A stretch of DNA of 64,000 nucleotides from Urechidicola vernalis. Lineage in GTDB: Bacteria; Bacteroidota; Bacteroidia; Flavobacteriales; Flavobacteriaceae. Both the position numbers and the translations under genes were made by a program. The DNA lies in the NCBI RefSeq assembly GCF_031846385.1, contig NZ_JAVRHV010000002.1, positions 367,476 through 431,475 on the forward strand. The letters run 5' to 3'. The notes under the pieces are model-generated. The model was not told the origin of the DNA. It made no database searches and saw only the letters and a list, made by a program, of their open reading frames with translations. This document shows, piece by piece, positions 9,191 to 17,368 of the stretch. Within the stretch, counting starts at the first letter, position 1, and every line of letters starts with the position of its first letter.

Positions 9191-10021
9191 ATGGTAATAG
9201 ATTCTCATCAACATTTTTGGAAATACAATATAGAATCCCATGCTTGGATAAATGACGAAATGAAAGTAATCCGCCAGGATTTTCTACCATCTGATTTAAA
9301 AGAAGTATATCTGAAACACAATATAGATGGCTGCGTAGCAGTTCAAGCAGACCAAACTACTGAAGAAACTGACTTTTTAGTATCATTAGCAGAAGAAAAC
9401 AACTTTATTAAAGGGGTTGTTGGATGGGTAGATTTAAAGTCTGGCATACTTGAAAAAGATTTAGAGAAGTATAGCACCGACTCACTTGTAAAAGGATTTA
9501 GGCATATTGTACAAGGTGAGACTGACCCAGAATTCTTACTCAGATCTGATTTTTTGCGAGGGATTTCTAAATTAGAAAAATACGGTTACACCTATGATAT
9601 TTTAATTCTCCCGCATCAATTAAAAACTACTTTAGAGTTTGTGAAACGTTTTCCAAATCAAAAATTTGTCATAGACCATATTGCAAAACCATATATTAAA
9701 GATGGTTTATTCAATGAATGGGCTACTTTAATGAAAGAAATTGGAAAACACGAAAACGTTTATTGTAAAATTTCGGGAATGATTACCGAGGCTCACTATA
9801 AATTATGGACTCCAGCACAAATAAAACCGTATATGGATTTAACATTAACTGCTTTTGGACCCGATAGAATTATGTTCGGTTCTGATTGGCCAGTTTGCTT
9901 GGTGGCTGGCAACTATGAAAAAGTAAAATCGTTGGCCACAAATTTCATCGCTCAATTGAGTAGTAATGAGCAAGAAAATTTTATGGGAGCCAACGCCATT
10001 AAATTTTACAATTTGACTTGA
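9191..10021 (+). CDS. Amidohydrolase family protein (COG3618, L-fuconolactonase-like)
   Basis: A 276-residue TIM-barrel hydrolase of the amidohydrolase_2 type. The N-terminal metal/base motif DSHQHFW is at residues 4-10. FVIDHIAKP lies mid-protein and the C-terminal strand-8 motif FGSDWPV carries the catalytic aspartate. Relatives hydrolyse sugar lactones such as L-fuconolactone, or 2-pyrone-4,6-dicarboxylate. There is no neighbouring fucose or rhamnose pathway, so the substrate is left open. It starts 26 nt after the integrase stop on the same strand. Confidence 0.8.
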   Translation: MVIDSHQHFWKYNIESHAWINDEMKVIRQDFLPSDLKEVYLKHNIDGCVAVQADQTTEETDFLVSLAEENNFIKGVVGWVDLKSGILEKDLEKYSTDSLVKGFRHIVQGETDPEFLLRSDFLRGISKLEKYGYTYDILILPHQLKTTLEFVKRFPNQKFVIDHIAKPYIKDGLFNEWATLMKEIGKHENVYCKISGMITEAHYKLWTPAQIKPYMDLTLTAFGPDRIMFGSDWPVCLVAGNYEKVKSLATNFIAQLSSNEQENFMGANAIKFYNLT

Positions 10022-10092
10022 AATGATTCTTTTTTTTCCAGTGTAAATAACTCATTTTCACTATAAAAAAACTGACATTTAAAGCCACTAAA

Positions 10093-10116
10093 AAAGCCAC
10101 TCAAATGAGTGGCTTT
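10093..10116 (-). terminator. Terminator of the tRNA-Gln transcript
   Basis: AAAGCCACTCA and TGAGTGGCTTT are separated by AA. On the minus strand the stem is followed by TTTTTT, just downstream of the tRNA gene. Confidence 0.8.
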
Positions 10117-10125
10117 AAATGCTTG

Positions 10126-10197
10126 TTGTCCCACAAGGACTCGAACCTTGAATGTCGGTACCAAAAACCGGTGTGTTACCAATTACACCATGGGACA
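10126..10197 (-). tRNA. tRNA-Gln (anticodon TTG)
   Basis: A 72-nt cloverleaf on the minus strand. The acceptor is TGTCCCA/TGGGACA with discriminator A, the D-arm is GTGT-AATTGGTA-ACAC, the anticodon arm CCGGT-TTTTGGT-ACCGA gives anticodon TTG, and the T-arm is CAAGG-TTCGAGT-CCTTG. One C-A mismatch closes the anticodon stem. CCA is not encoded. Confidence 0.97.
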
Positions 10198-10361
10198 ATT
10201 GCGGGTGCAAATTTACTGTATTCTTTTAATTTTGCAAACATTTTTTAAGTTTTTTAAACTGTAATTTAAATTTAACATCTTGTTAATACTTTTTGCACCT
10301 AAAACTCCGTTTTATTGCATCACTTATTTTTAGTAAATTCGCCCTTGATAAAAATGAATCT

Positions 10362-13300
10362 ATGTCATCATTGAACTATTCCAAACTAAACACCATTCTA
10401 GGATGGTCAGTATTTGCAATTGCATTATTAACTTACACCTTAACTCTAGAACCAACCGTTAGTTATTGGGATTGTGGCGAGTATATTTCTACCGCCGTTA
10501 AATTAGAAATTGGACACCCTCCTGGGGCTCCTCTATTTCAAATTTTGGGGGCGTTTTTTGCTATGTTTACATCAGATGTCACTCAAATTGCAGCAATGGT
10601 CAACTTTATGTCGGCCTTATCTAGTGCTTTTACCATTCTATTTTTATTCTGGACGATTACTGCTTTAGCTAAAAAAGTGGTTGCCAAAACGGAAGAAATT
10701 AGCGGTGGAAACATGTATGCTATATTGGGTAGTGGCTTGGTAGGATCTTTAGCCTATTGTTTCTCAGATAGTTTTTGGTTTAGTGCTGTTGAAGGTGAAG
10801 TATATGCAATGTCATCATTTTTAATGGCATTGTTATTTTGGCTAGGAATTCGTTGGGAAGCAGAAATGCACAAACCAAAAGGAAATAAATGGTTGCTAAT
10901 TATCAGTTTTGTTGTAGGACTCTCATTTGGAGTACACATTCTTTCATTGTTGGTAATTCCTTCATTGGTTTTGCTTTATTTCTTCAAAAACTATAAGAGC
11001 TATGATAGTAAGAAATTTATCATAGGAAACATTGCTTCTATAGCCGTATTACTTTTCATTTTTAAATTTTTATTCCCGTTTACTTTAAAATACTTTAGTG
11101 CTTTAGAACTATTCTTCATCAACACTATTGGACTTCCTTTTAATACAGGAAGTATTATAGCTATGATTTTACTGGTCGCTGGATTCTATTTTGGATTGAA
11201 TTATACCAGAAAGAAAAACAAAGTAGGCGCCAATACACTATTATTATCAGTACTCTTTGTAATGATCGGATTTTCATCTTGGTTAATGTTACCAATAAGA
11301 GCCAATGCAAATACAACGATAAACGAAAACAATCCTTCGAGTGCACGTGAATTATTAGCCTATTACAATCGTGAGCAATACGGAGATGCAAGTGTCTTCT
11401 ACGATAAATATTATTCACTTTATTATAAAAGAGAACAAAAAACAGATCCTCAAGGAAATCCTCTTTTTAGAGACGATAAACCTAAATACGAGAAAAATTT
11501 TGAAACAGGGAAATATGTAATTGTTAATGATTTCACCAATGTTTTACCTGATTATTCTGACAAACACAAAGGACTTATTCCAAGGATGGTAGATCCTTCA
11601 CCAAATGTAATCCAAAACTATAAAGCCATAGCGGGTATTCCGCAGAGTAGCAAACGAAAGCCTACTATGATTGAAAATGTTCGATTTATGATCGATTTTC
11701 AATTTGGCTATATGTACGGTCGTTATTTTATGTGGAATTTTGTTGGACGACAAAACGACATTCAAGGAAACCTAGACATTCACAATGGAAACTGGATAAG
11801 CGGTATTAATTTTATTGACAGCATGCGTCTTGGACCACAATCCGACCTTCCGGATGATATTAAAAACAACAAGGGAAGAAATACCTATTTTTTCCTTCCA
11901 TTAATATTAGGTTTAATCGGAGTATTATTCCATTTAAGAAATGACAAAGAGAATTTTTACACCCTATTATTATTCTTTGTATTCACCGGATTGGCAATTA
12001 TTTTCTACACCAATCCAAAACCATTTGAACCAAGAGAACGCGATTATGCCGTTGTAGGTTCGTTTTATGTATTCGCTGTTTGGATTGGATTTGGCGTGTT
12101 GGCTTTGTATCAAATTGCATCGCAGTTTGCTCCTAAAAAAATTGCCGCGTTTGCAATTTCTGGAATTACCTTATTAGCAGTTCCTGTTTTAATGGCGCAG
12201 CAAAATTGGGACGATCATGACAGGTCAAACAGATATACCTCGCATTTAAATGCAAAAGCTTATTTAGATTCTTGCGCAGAAAATGCAATCATGTTTACCA
12301 TTGGAGATAATGACACTTTCCCTCTTTGGTATATGCAAGAAGTGGAAAATTATAGAACTGATATTAAATTGGTAAACACAAGTCTATTTGCTACAGATTG
12401 GTATATCGATCAAATGAAACGAGCAACATATGAAGCGCCTCCAATTCCTTCTCAACTAACACATGATGAGTATAAATATGGAACTATGGATTTGGCGTAC
12501 CACTATCCGCTGCCTCAATTTAAAGATAGTATCATAGAAATCGATTATTTAATGCGTTGGATACAAAGTAAAAATGATGTTACTTACGTAGAAACCATAA
12601 ATGATAAAAAAGAAAAAACATATCCTACAAATAAGATTAGAATTCCTGTTGACAAGGCTGCTGTTTTAGCAAGTGGATTGGTTAAACCGCAAGATGCCGA
12701 TTTAATCGTTCCTTATATAGATATTGAAATTGATCAAGACGGATTGACCAAGAATAGAATTTTAATGTTGGACATCTTAGCCAATAACAATTGGAAACAC
12801 CCAATTTACTTTACTGGTGGAGCGTCAGCAGATGAAGAATATATCTGGCTAAAAGATTATTTACAATCTGATGGACTGGTCTTTAAGTTTGTTCCTATTT
12901 ACACGCCAAAAGGAGATAAGAGTTTATTTGATATGGGGCGTTTAGACGCAGAAATAAACTACAATTACTTTACCAATATAGATTGGAAAAACATTAACGA
13001 TGGCAAAATTTATTTAGATACAGAAACTCGTAAAAATGCCGTTTCTATGCGTAATAATATGTTGCGTTTAGTTGACCAATTAATTCTAGAAGGAGACTCT
13101 ATTAGAGCGGAAGAAATAATTGATCTTTCTTTAGATAAAATGCCGGTAGAAGGCTTTTTACATTACGGAATGTTATTAGGCTACCCAGAAGCATATTACA
13201 GAATTAACAAGCCAGAAAAAGCAAGGATATTAATTGAAGAGTTAGCCGTTAAATTCGAGCAGAACTTAGTGTATTATAGCCGATTTGACGATACTTATTT

Positions 13301-13451
13301 AGAAGCCGTTTTTGATGAGATTGAAAACAATTTAATGATGTATGATCAACTTGTAAGAACTGTTAATAATTACGATACAGAAGAACAAGCTAAACTTGCA
13401 CGAGATAGGTATGTTGAACATATTGAATTATTCAGTGATTTATTAGAATAA
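10362..13451 (+). CDS. DUF2723 / TMEM260-like membrane glycosyltransferase (putative protein O-mannosyltransferase)
   Basis: A 1029-residue protein from ATG 10362 (MSSLNYSKLN). An in-frame ATG 69 nt upstream would add a non-hydrophobic tail and is not used. The N-terminal half is polytopic (about 9-12 hydrophobic helices), with the family motif SYWDCGEYISTAVKLEIGHPPG near residue 35 holding acidic residues after the first helix. The C-terminal half is a soluble periplasmic domain. DUF2723 is homologous to vertebrate TMEM260, an O-mannosyltransferase, and Bacteroidota are known to O-mannosylate secreted proteins, so a role in protein O-glycosylation is inferred. The polysaccharide deacetylase starts 1 nt after its stop. 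Confidence 0.85.
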   Translation: MSSLNYSKLNTILGWSVFAIALLTYTLTLEPTVSYWDCGEYISTAVKLEIGHPPGAPLFQILGAFFAMFTSDVTQIAAMVNFMSALSSAFTILFLFWTITALAKKVVAKTEEISGGNMYAILGSGLVGSLAYCFSDSFWFSAVEGEVYAMSSFLMALLFWLGIRWEAEMHKPKGNKWLLIISFVVGLSFGVHILSLLVIPSLVLLYFFKNYKSYDSKKFIIGNIASIAVLLFIFKFLFPFTLKYFSALELFFINTIGLPFNTGSIIAMILLVAGFYFGLNYTRKKNKVGANTLLLSVLFVMIGFSSWLMLPIRANANTTINENNPSSARELLAYYNREQYGDASVFYDKYYSLYYKREQKTDPQGNPLFRDDKPKYEKNFETGKYVIVNDFTNVLPDYSDKHKGLIPRMVDPSPNVIQNYKAIAGIPQSSKRKPTMIENVRFMIDFQFGYMYGRYFMWNFVGRQNDIQGNLDIHNGNWISGINFIDSMRLGPQSDLPDDIKNNKGRNTYFFLPLILGLIGVLFHLRNDKENFYTLLLFFVFTGLAIIFYTNPKPFEPRERDYAVVGSFYVFAVWIGFGVLALYQIASQFAPKKIAAFAISGITLLAVPVLMAQQNWDDHDRSNRYTSHLNAKAYLDSCAENAIMFTIGDNDTFPLWYMQEVENYRTDIKLVNTSLFATDWYIDQMKRATYEAPPIPSQLTHDEYKYGTMDLAYHYPLPQFKDSIIEIDYLMRWIQSKNDVTYVETINDKKEKTYPTNKIRIPVDKAAVLASGLVKPQDADLIVPYIDIEIDQDGLTKNRILMLDILANNNWKHPIYFTGGASADEEYIWLKDYLQSDGLVFKFVPIYTPKGDKSLFDMGRLDAEINYNYFTNIDWKNINDGKIYLDTETRKNAVSMRNNMLRLVDQLILEGDSIRAEEIIDLSLDKMPVEGFLHYGMLLGYPEAYYRINKPEKARILIEELAVKFEQNLVYYSRFDDTYLEAVFDEIENNLMMYDQLVRTVNNYDTEEQAKLARDRYVEHIELFSDLLE

Positions 13452-13452
13452 T

Positions 13453-14073
13453 ATGAAGGCGTATTTTGTAAAAACTCCACACTGGATTCAACGTTTATTT
13501 AAGAATTGGGTTTGGAGTTTTTCTACTTCTAAAAAAGAGATTTACCTAACTTTTGACGATGGACCAACGCCAGAGATAACCGAATGGACGCTAACAGAAC
13601 TTGCTAAGTTCAATGCCAAAGCTACCTTCTTTTGTATCGGAAAGAATGTAAAAAAATATCCTGACATCTTTCAAAAAATTATTGAGCAAGGACATTCTAT
13701 TGGCAACCATACGCACAATCATTTAAATGGCTGGAATGAGCAAACTGAGGAATATTTGAATAATTCGGAGAAAGCGGCCTTGGAGATCGATTCAAAACTC
13801 TTTAGACCTCCTTATGGAAAACTAAAATTGAGTCAGGCTAAAAAACTGAGAACACTTGGCTATAAAATTATTATGTGGGATGTTTTAAGTGCCGATTTTG
13901 ATCAATCAATCTCTAAAGATAAGTGTTTGGAGAATGTTCTAAAGAACACGCAAAACGGTAGTGTCATTATTTTTCATGACAGTTTAAAAGCAGCAAAAAA
14001 CTTGAAATTTACACTCCCTAAAGTCTTAGAAGCGTTTACTAAAAAAGGATATAGTTTTAAAGCAATAAACTAA
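13453..14073 (+). CDS. Polysaccharide deacetylase family protein (NodB domain, CE4)
   Basis: A 206-residue protein with all CE4 motifs: TFDDGP (Asp35-Asp36), HSIGNHTHNH (metal His86 and His90), RPPYG (118-122), MWDV (141-144) and IIFHD (His175). It should deacetylate N-acetylated glycans (peptidoglycan or another polysaccharide). No convincing signal peptide is visible, although the N-terminus is basic and hydrophobic. It is probably co-transcribed with the DUF2723 gene and its 3' end overlaps the convergent thioredoxin-like gene by 4 bp. Confidence 0.9.
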   Translation: MKAYFVKTPHWIQRLFKNWVWSFSTSKKEIYLTFDDGPTPEITEWTLTELAKFNAKATFFCIGKNVKKYPDIFQKIIEQGHSIGNHTHNHLNGWNEQTEEYLNNSEKAALEIDSKLFRPPYGKLKLSQAKKLRTLGYKIIMWDVLSADFDQSISKDKCLENVLKNTQNGSVIIFHDSLKAAKNLKFTLPKVLEAFTKKGYSFKAIN

Positions 14074-14366
14074 ACGTATTGCTCTACTAAACTTATTAAC
14101 GAATTAGCATCTTGTTCTCCCGTTTGACGCCATTTCATCTCCCCTTCTTTATAGATAATAAAAGTTGGATTCCCTTTGATTCTTAATGCGTTTGCTAAGG
14201 TTTCATTTTTATCAACATCAATCTTAATCACCTTTGCCTTGTCACCTAAAGCCGCAGCCACATCTCGTAACACAGAATGCAATTCAGTTGTCGCTTCTTC
14301 TAACTCTGCATAAAAGTCTATTAACACAGGGATTTCAGAACTTATTAACTCGCCAAACTTTGCCAT
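14070..14366 (-). CDS. Thioredoxin-like protein lacking catalytic cysteines
   Basis: A 98-residue thioredoxin fold with beta-strand VLIDFYA (14-20), KVIKIDVDKNETLANALRIKGNPTFIIYKEGE and the cis-proline loop (Pro67). Where WCGPC should be, it reads AELEEATTELH, and the protein has no cysteine at all. It cannot perform dithiol-disulfide exchange, so it is probably a binding or chaperone-type member. The reading frame is otherwise intact and of normal length. It is convergent with the deacetylase gene (4-bp overlap). Confidence 0.85.
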   Translation of the reverse strand: MAKFGELISSEIPVLIDFYAELEEATTELHSVLRDVAAALGDKAKVIKIDVDKNETLANALRIKGNPTFIIYKEGEMKWRQTGEQDANSLISLVEQYV

Positions 14367-14516
14367 AAATAGAAAATATTGTTTGTATCTTAACTTAAAA
14401 TGTAGGTGAATTATTATAATTATCTGTAATTCAACAACACTTTAATACACAAATATAAGATTTTCTTATAATTTAACATAATTAGAGTGTTAGGGGAATG
14501 TTAAATCGAAGAACAC

Positions 14517-15917
14517 CTAAAACCACTTAACAGTAAATTCTGTCAATCGTTTCTTAAAATTATTATAAGGAGGAAACAATAATTGAATCGCTCCAAAGGT
14601 ATGTTGTTTCATTACTGAACGCGCGTTAGAAAATTCTTGAAAACCATAAAAACCATGTACCTTCCCTATTCCACTATTGTTAGAACCACCAAATGGTAGA
14701 TAGTGATTTGAATACTGAATTAAGTTATTATTAACACAAGTACTTCCTGCTCTGGTATTGTCTAATAAGTACTTTATGTTTTTATTCTTAGAACTATAAA
14801 TATAAAGTCCAAGTGGCTTCTCTTTTGATTGAATGATTTCAATGGCCTCTTCTAGCGTATTGAAGGTAACAATTGGTAAGAGTGGGCCAAATATCTCCTC
14901 TTGCATTACTCGAGAAACCAGAGTAACATTAGACAAAACGGTAGGTTCTAATCTAAGAATATCCTTATCACTATTCCCACCAATTTCAACAGTTGCACCG
15001 CTTTTAACTGCATCATCTAACATTCCTTTCATTCGATCAAAATGACCCTCATGTATCAATTTACAATAATGTTCTGATTGCATTGGATGCTCGGTAAAGA
15101 AATCGGTTATGGCATTCTTTAAAGCCCCGATAAACTCTTTTTCTACCTTTTGTTCAACTAACACATAATCTGGCGCTAAACATGTTTGACCAGCATTGGC
15201 AAAACGACCCCAAACAATTTTCTTCGCCGCCGTTTTTAAACTAGCGCTACTATCAACAATTGTTGGTGATTTACCTCCTAACTCTAGGGTTACAGAAGCC
15301 AAATGTTTGGCTGCCGCAGCCATAACTATTTTTCCAACCTGTGGTGAGCCAGTAAAATACACATGGTTAAAGGGTAACTTCAACAAATCAGTAGATTCTT
15401 GAACTGCTCCTTGAACCAATGCTATTTCATTTTCATTAAATAAATCCTTTATTATTTTCTCAATTATATCAGTAACATTCGGGCTCATTTCTGAAGGTTT
15501 TAAAACCACCGTATTGCCAGCAGCAATTGCCGAAACTAAGGGGCATAATGCCAAATGAAATGGGAAGTTCCAAGGTGCAATAATTAAACTAACACCTTTA
15601 GGTTCATATTTTATCCAGGAAGAAGCACCTAATAAAGACATCGGCGTTTTTACATAATTATTAGAAACCCAAGTTCTCATGTATTTAATGGCAAATTTTA
15701 TCTCGCTAATTACAGGGAACAACTCTGTAAGATCTGTTTCTACTCTTGGTTTGTTCAGATCTGCTTCTAAGGCCTTATAAATATCTTCTTTATAAGTAAC
15801 CATAATAGCCTTTTTTAAGGCTTCTAATTTTTTGATTCTCTCTTTAGCAGTAGTATTAGCCAAAGCATATTGATTTGCCTTTTGTGCATCAAATAATTCT
15901 TGAAATGGATTACTCAT
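14517..15917 (-). CDS. Aldehyde dehydrogenase (ALDH3-like)
   Basis: A 466-residue NAD(P)-dependent aldehyde dehydrogenase. PWNFP (Asn117), GSPQVGK (coenzyme loop about 190), ELGGKSP (Glu212) and the nucleophile in GQTCLAP (Cys246) are all present. Length and the hydrophobic C-terminus (IQLLFPPYNNFKKRLTEFTVKWF) fit the class 3 fatty-aldehyde dehydrogenase group, which may be membrane-associated. Flanking genes give no pathway; detoxification of lipid aldehydes is the likeliest role. Confidence 0.92.
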   Translation of the reverse strand: MSNPFQELFDAQKANQYALANTTAKERIKKLEALKKAIMVTYKEDIYKALEADLNKPRVETDLTELFPVISEIKFAIKYMRTWVSNNYVKTPMSLLGASSWIKYEPKGVSLIIAPWNFPFHLALCPLVSAIAAGNTVVLKPSEMSPNVTDIIEKIIKDLFNENEIALVQGAVQESTDLLKLPFNHVYFTGSPQVGKIVMAAAAKHLASVTLELGGKSPTIVDSSASLKTAAKKIVWGRFANAGQTCLAPDYVLVEQKVEKEFIGALKNAITDFFTEHPMQSEHYCKLIHEGHFDRMKGMLDDAVKSGATVEIGGNSDKDILRLEPTVLSNVTLVSRVMQEEIFGPLLPIVTFNTLEEAIEIIQSKEKPLGLYIYSSKNKNIKYLLDNTRAGSTCVNNNLIQYSNHYLPFGGSNNSGIGKVHGFYGFQEFSNARSVMKQHTFGAIQLLFPPYNNFKKRLTEFTVKWF

Positions 15918-15990
15918 TTTAAATACTTTTTTAACAGATTGAAGGCGTATAATTTACGGCTAAATATAAAAGAATTTTTGAGAAAACAGA

Positions 15991-17208
15991 CTAAGCGGTT
16001 TGTTTTTTCTTCTTTAGTGTAATTACCGAAATCTCCGGCCAAATACCTACACGACCTGGAAAGGCTAAAAATCCAAATCCTCGATTTACATTTATATAGC
16101 GCCCAAATTCTTCATACATACCTGCCCATTTTTTGTAAACATACTGTACCGGACTCCATTTAAAGCCAGGAATCTCGATACCAAATTGCATTCCGTGGGT
16201 ATGTCCACTTAAAGTTAAATGGAATTTATCATCGTGATTTTTCACTTCAGACTCCCAATGCGAAGGATCGTGGCTCATTAATATTTTAAAATCTTCTTTA
16301 TTAATTTTAGCAGTCGCCTTTTGCAAGTCTCCAGCCTTTTTAAATCGTGTTCCCCAATTTTCTACCCCAATCAAAGCAATTTTTTCATTCTCACGCTCTA
16401 AATATACACTATCATTCAACAATAAATCGAACCCTATTTTTGGATGAATATCTTTTATGGCTTGAAAGTTTTGCTCCTTTTCCTGAACAGAATTAAAACT
16501 CACATATTCTCCATAGTCATGATTTCCAAGAACTGAATATTTTCCTTGTTTTGCCTCTAACTTTTTAAAATAAGGAATCCAATCATCCATTTCACTCGCC
16601 ACATTATTTACGATATCACCCGTAAACAAAATAACATCACTCTCTTGCTCATTAATCAAATCTATACCGTGTGCAATTTTTTCAGCATTGTCAAAACTAC
16701 CACTATGCACATCTGAAATTTGTGTTAATTTAAACCCATCAAACGCTTCTGGCAAATCCTCAAAAAATAAGGTATGTTTCACAATCTGATAATTGTATTT
16801 CCCTCGAGTCATTCCGTATAAAATGGACGCAAAAGGAATCGCAGCAACACCTAAGGCCAATTTCCCTATAAACCCTCTTCTACTCGGAATTGAAACTCCT
16901 TCACCTTTAAAAAAATTAATAGACAGTCGAATAATTCTACTGATATCTTCACCAAACATAAAAAGCAGCATGAACAACTTTGGCACAAATGATAGAATAA
17001 CCAATCCAAAACTTAACATTAAAGATTGAGGCATCCCACTACTTCTGTCGCTAGTTTCTATTTGATAAATTACATTGGCAATTATTGCTAAAGAAACAAG
17101 CCAATAAACCCACAGCCCTATTTTACTTTTTACAACTGTTTTAAAACTTTGAAACGCATAAAAATCCGCAACTAATAAAATTCCAATAAAAATAATCCAA
17201 CGAAGCAT
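15991..17208 (-). CDS. Membrane-anchored metallophosphoesterase
   Basis: A 405-residue protein. Three N-terminal TM helices (about 2-20, 32-50, 65-85) precede SRRGFIGKLALGVAAIPFASIL (109-130), a Tat-like or fourth membrane segment. A calcineurin-type phosphoesterase domain follows with SDVH (165-168), GDIVNN (197-202), GNHDY (228-232), MSHDPSHW and SGHTHG. All metal ligands are present. Related enzymes (YkuE/YpbG type) act on phospholipid or UDP-lipid substrates, but this specificity is inferred only. Confidence 0.88.
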   Translation of the reverse strand: MLRWIIFIGILLVADFYAFQSFKTVVKSKIGLWVYWLVSLAIIANVIYQIETSDRSSGMPQSLMLSFGLVILSFVPKLFMLLFMFGEDISRIIRLSINFFKGEGVSIPSRRGFIGKLALGVAAIPFASILYGMTRGKYNYQIVKHTLFFEDLPEAFDGFKLTQISDVHSGSFDNAEKIAHGIDLINEQESDVILFTGDIVNNVASEMDDWIPYFKKLEAKQGKYSVLGNHDYGEYVSFNSVQEKEQNFQAIKDIHPKIGFDLLLNDSVYLERENEKIALIGVENWGTRFKKAGDLQKATAKINKEDFKILMSHDPSHWESEVKNHDDKFHLTLSGHTHGMQFGIEIPGFKWSPVQYVYKKWAGMYEEFGRYINVNRGFGFLAFPGRVGIWPEISVITLKKKKQTA

Positions 17209-17368
17209 AAACAGTTTAATTTGAGGTAAAAGTATTTTAATTATTGTTAAGTAGCGCCCCCTATTAGGGTTAATCTCTTGTTAAAAGTAGTATGACGAAT
17301 TTGTTTTGGAAATATTACAAACAAGGTCGACTGATTTTAGTATTTTTACTTTCAATAATTATTTACAC

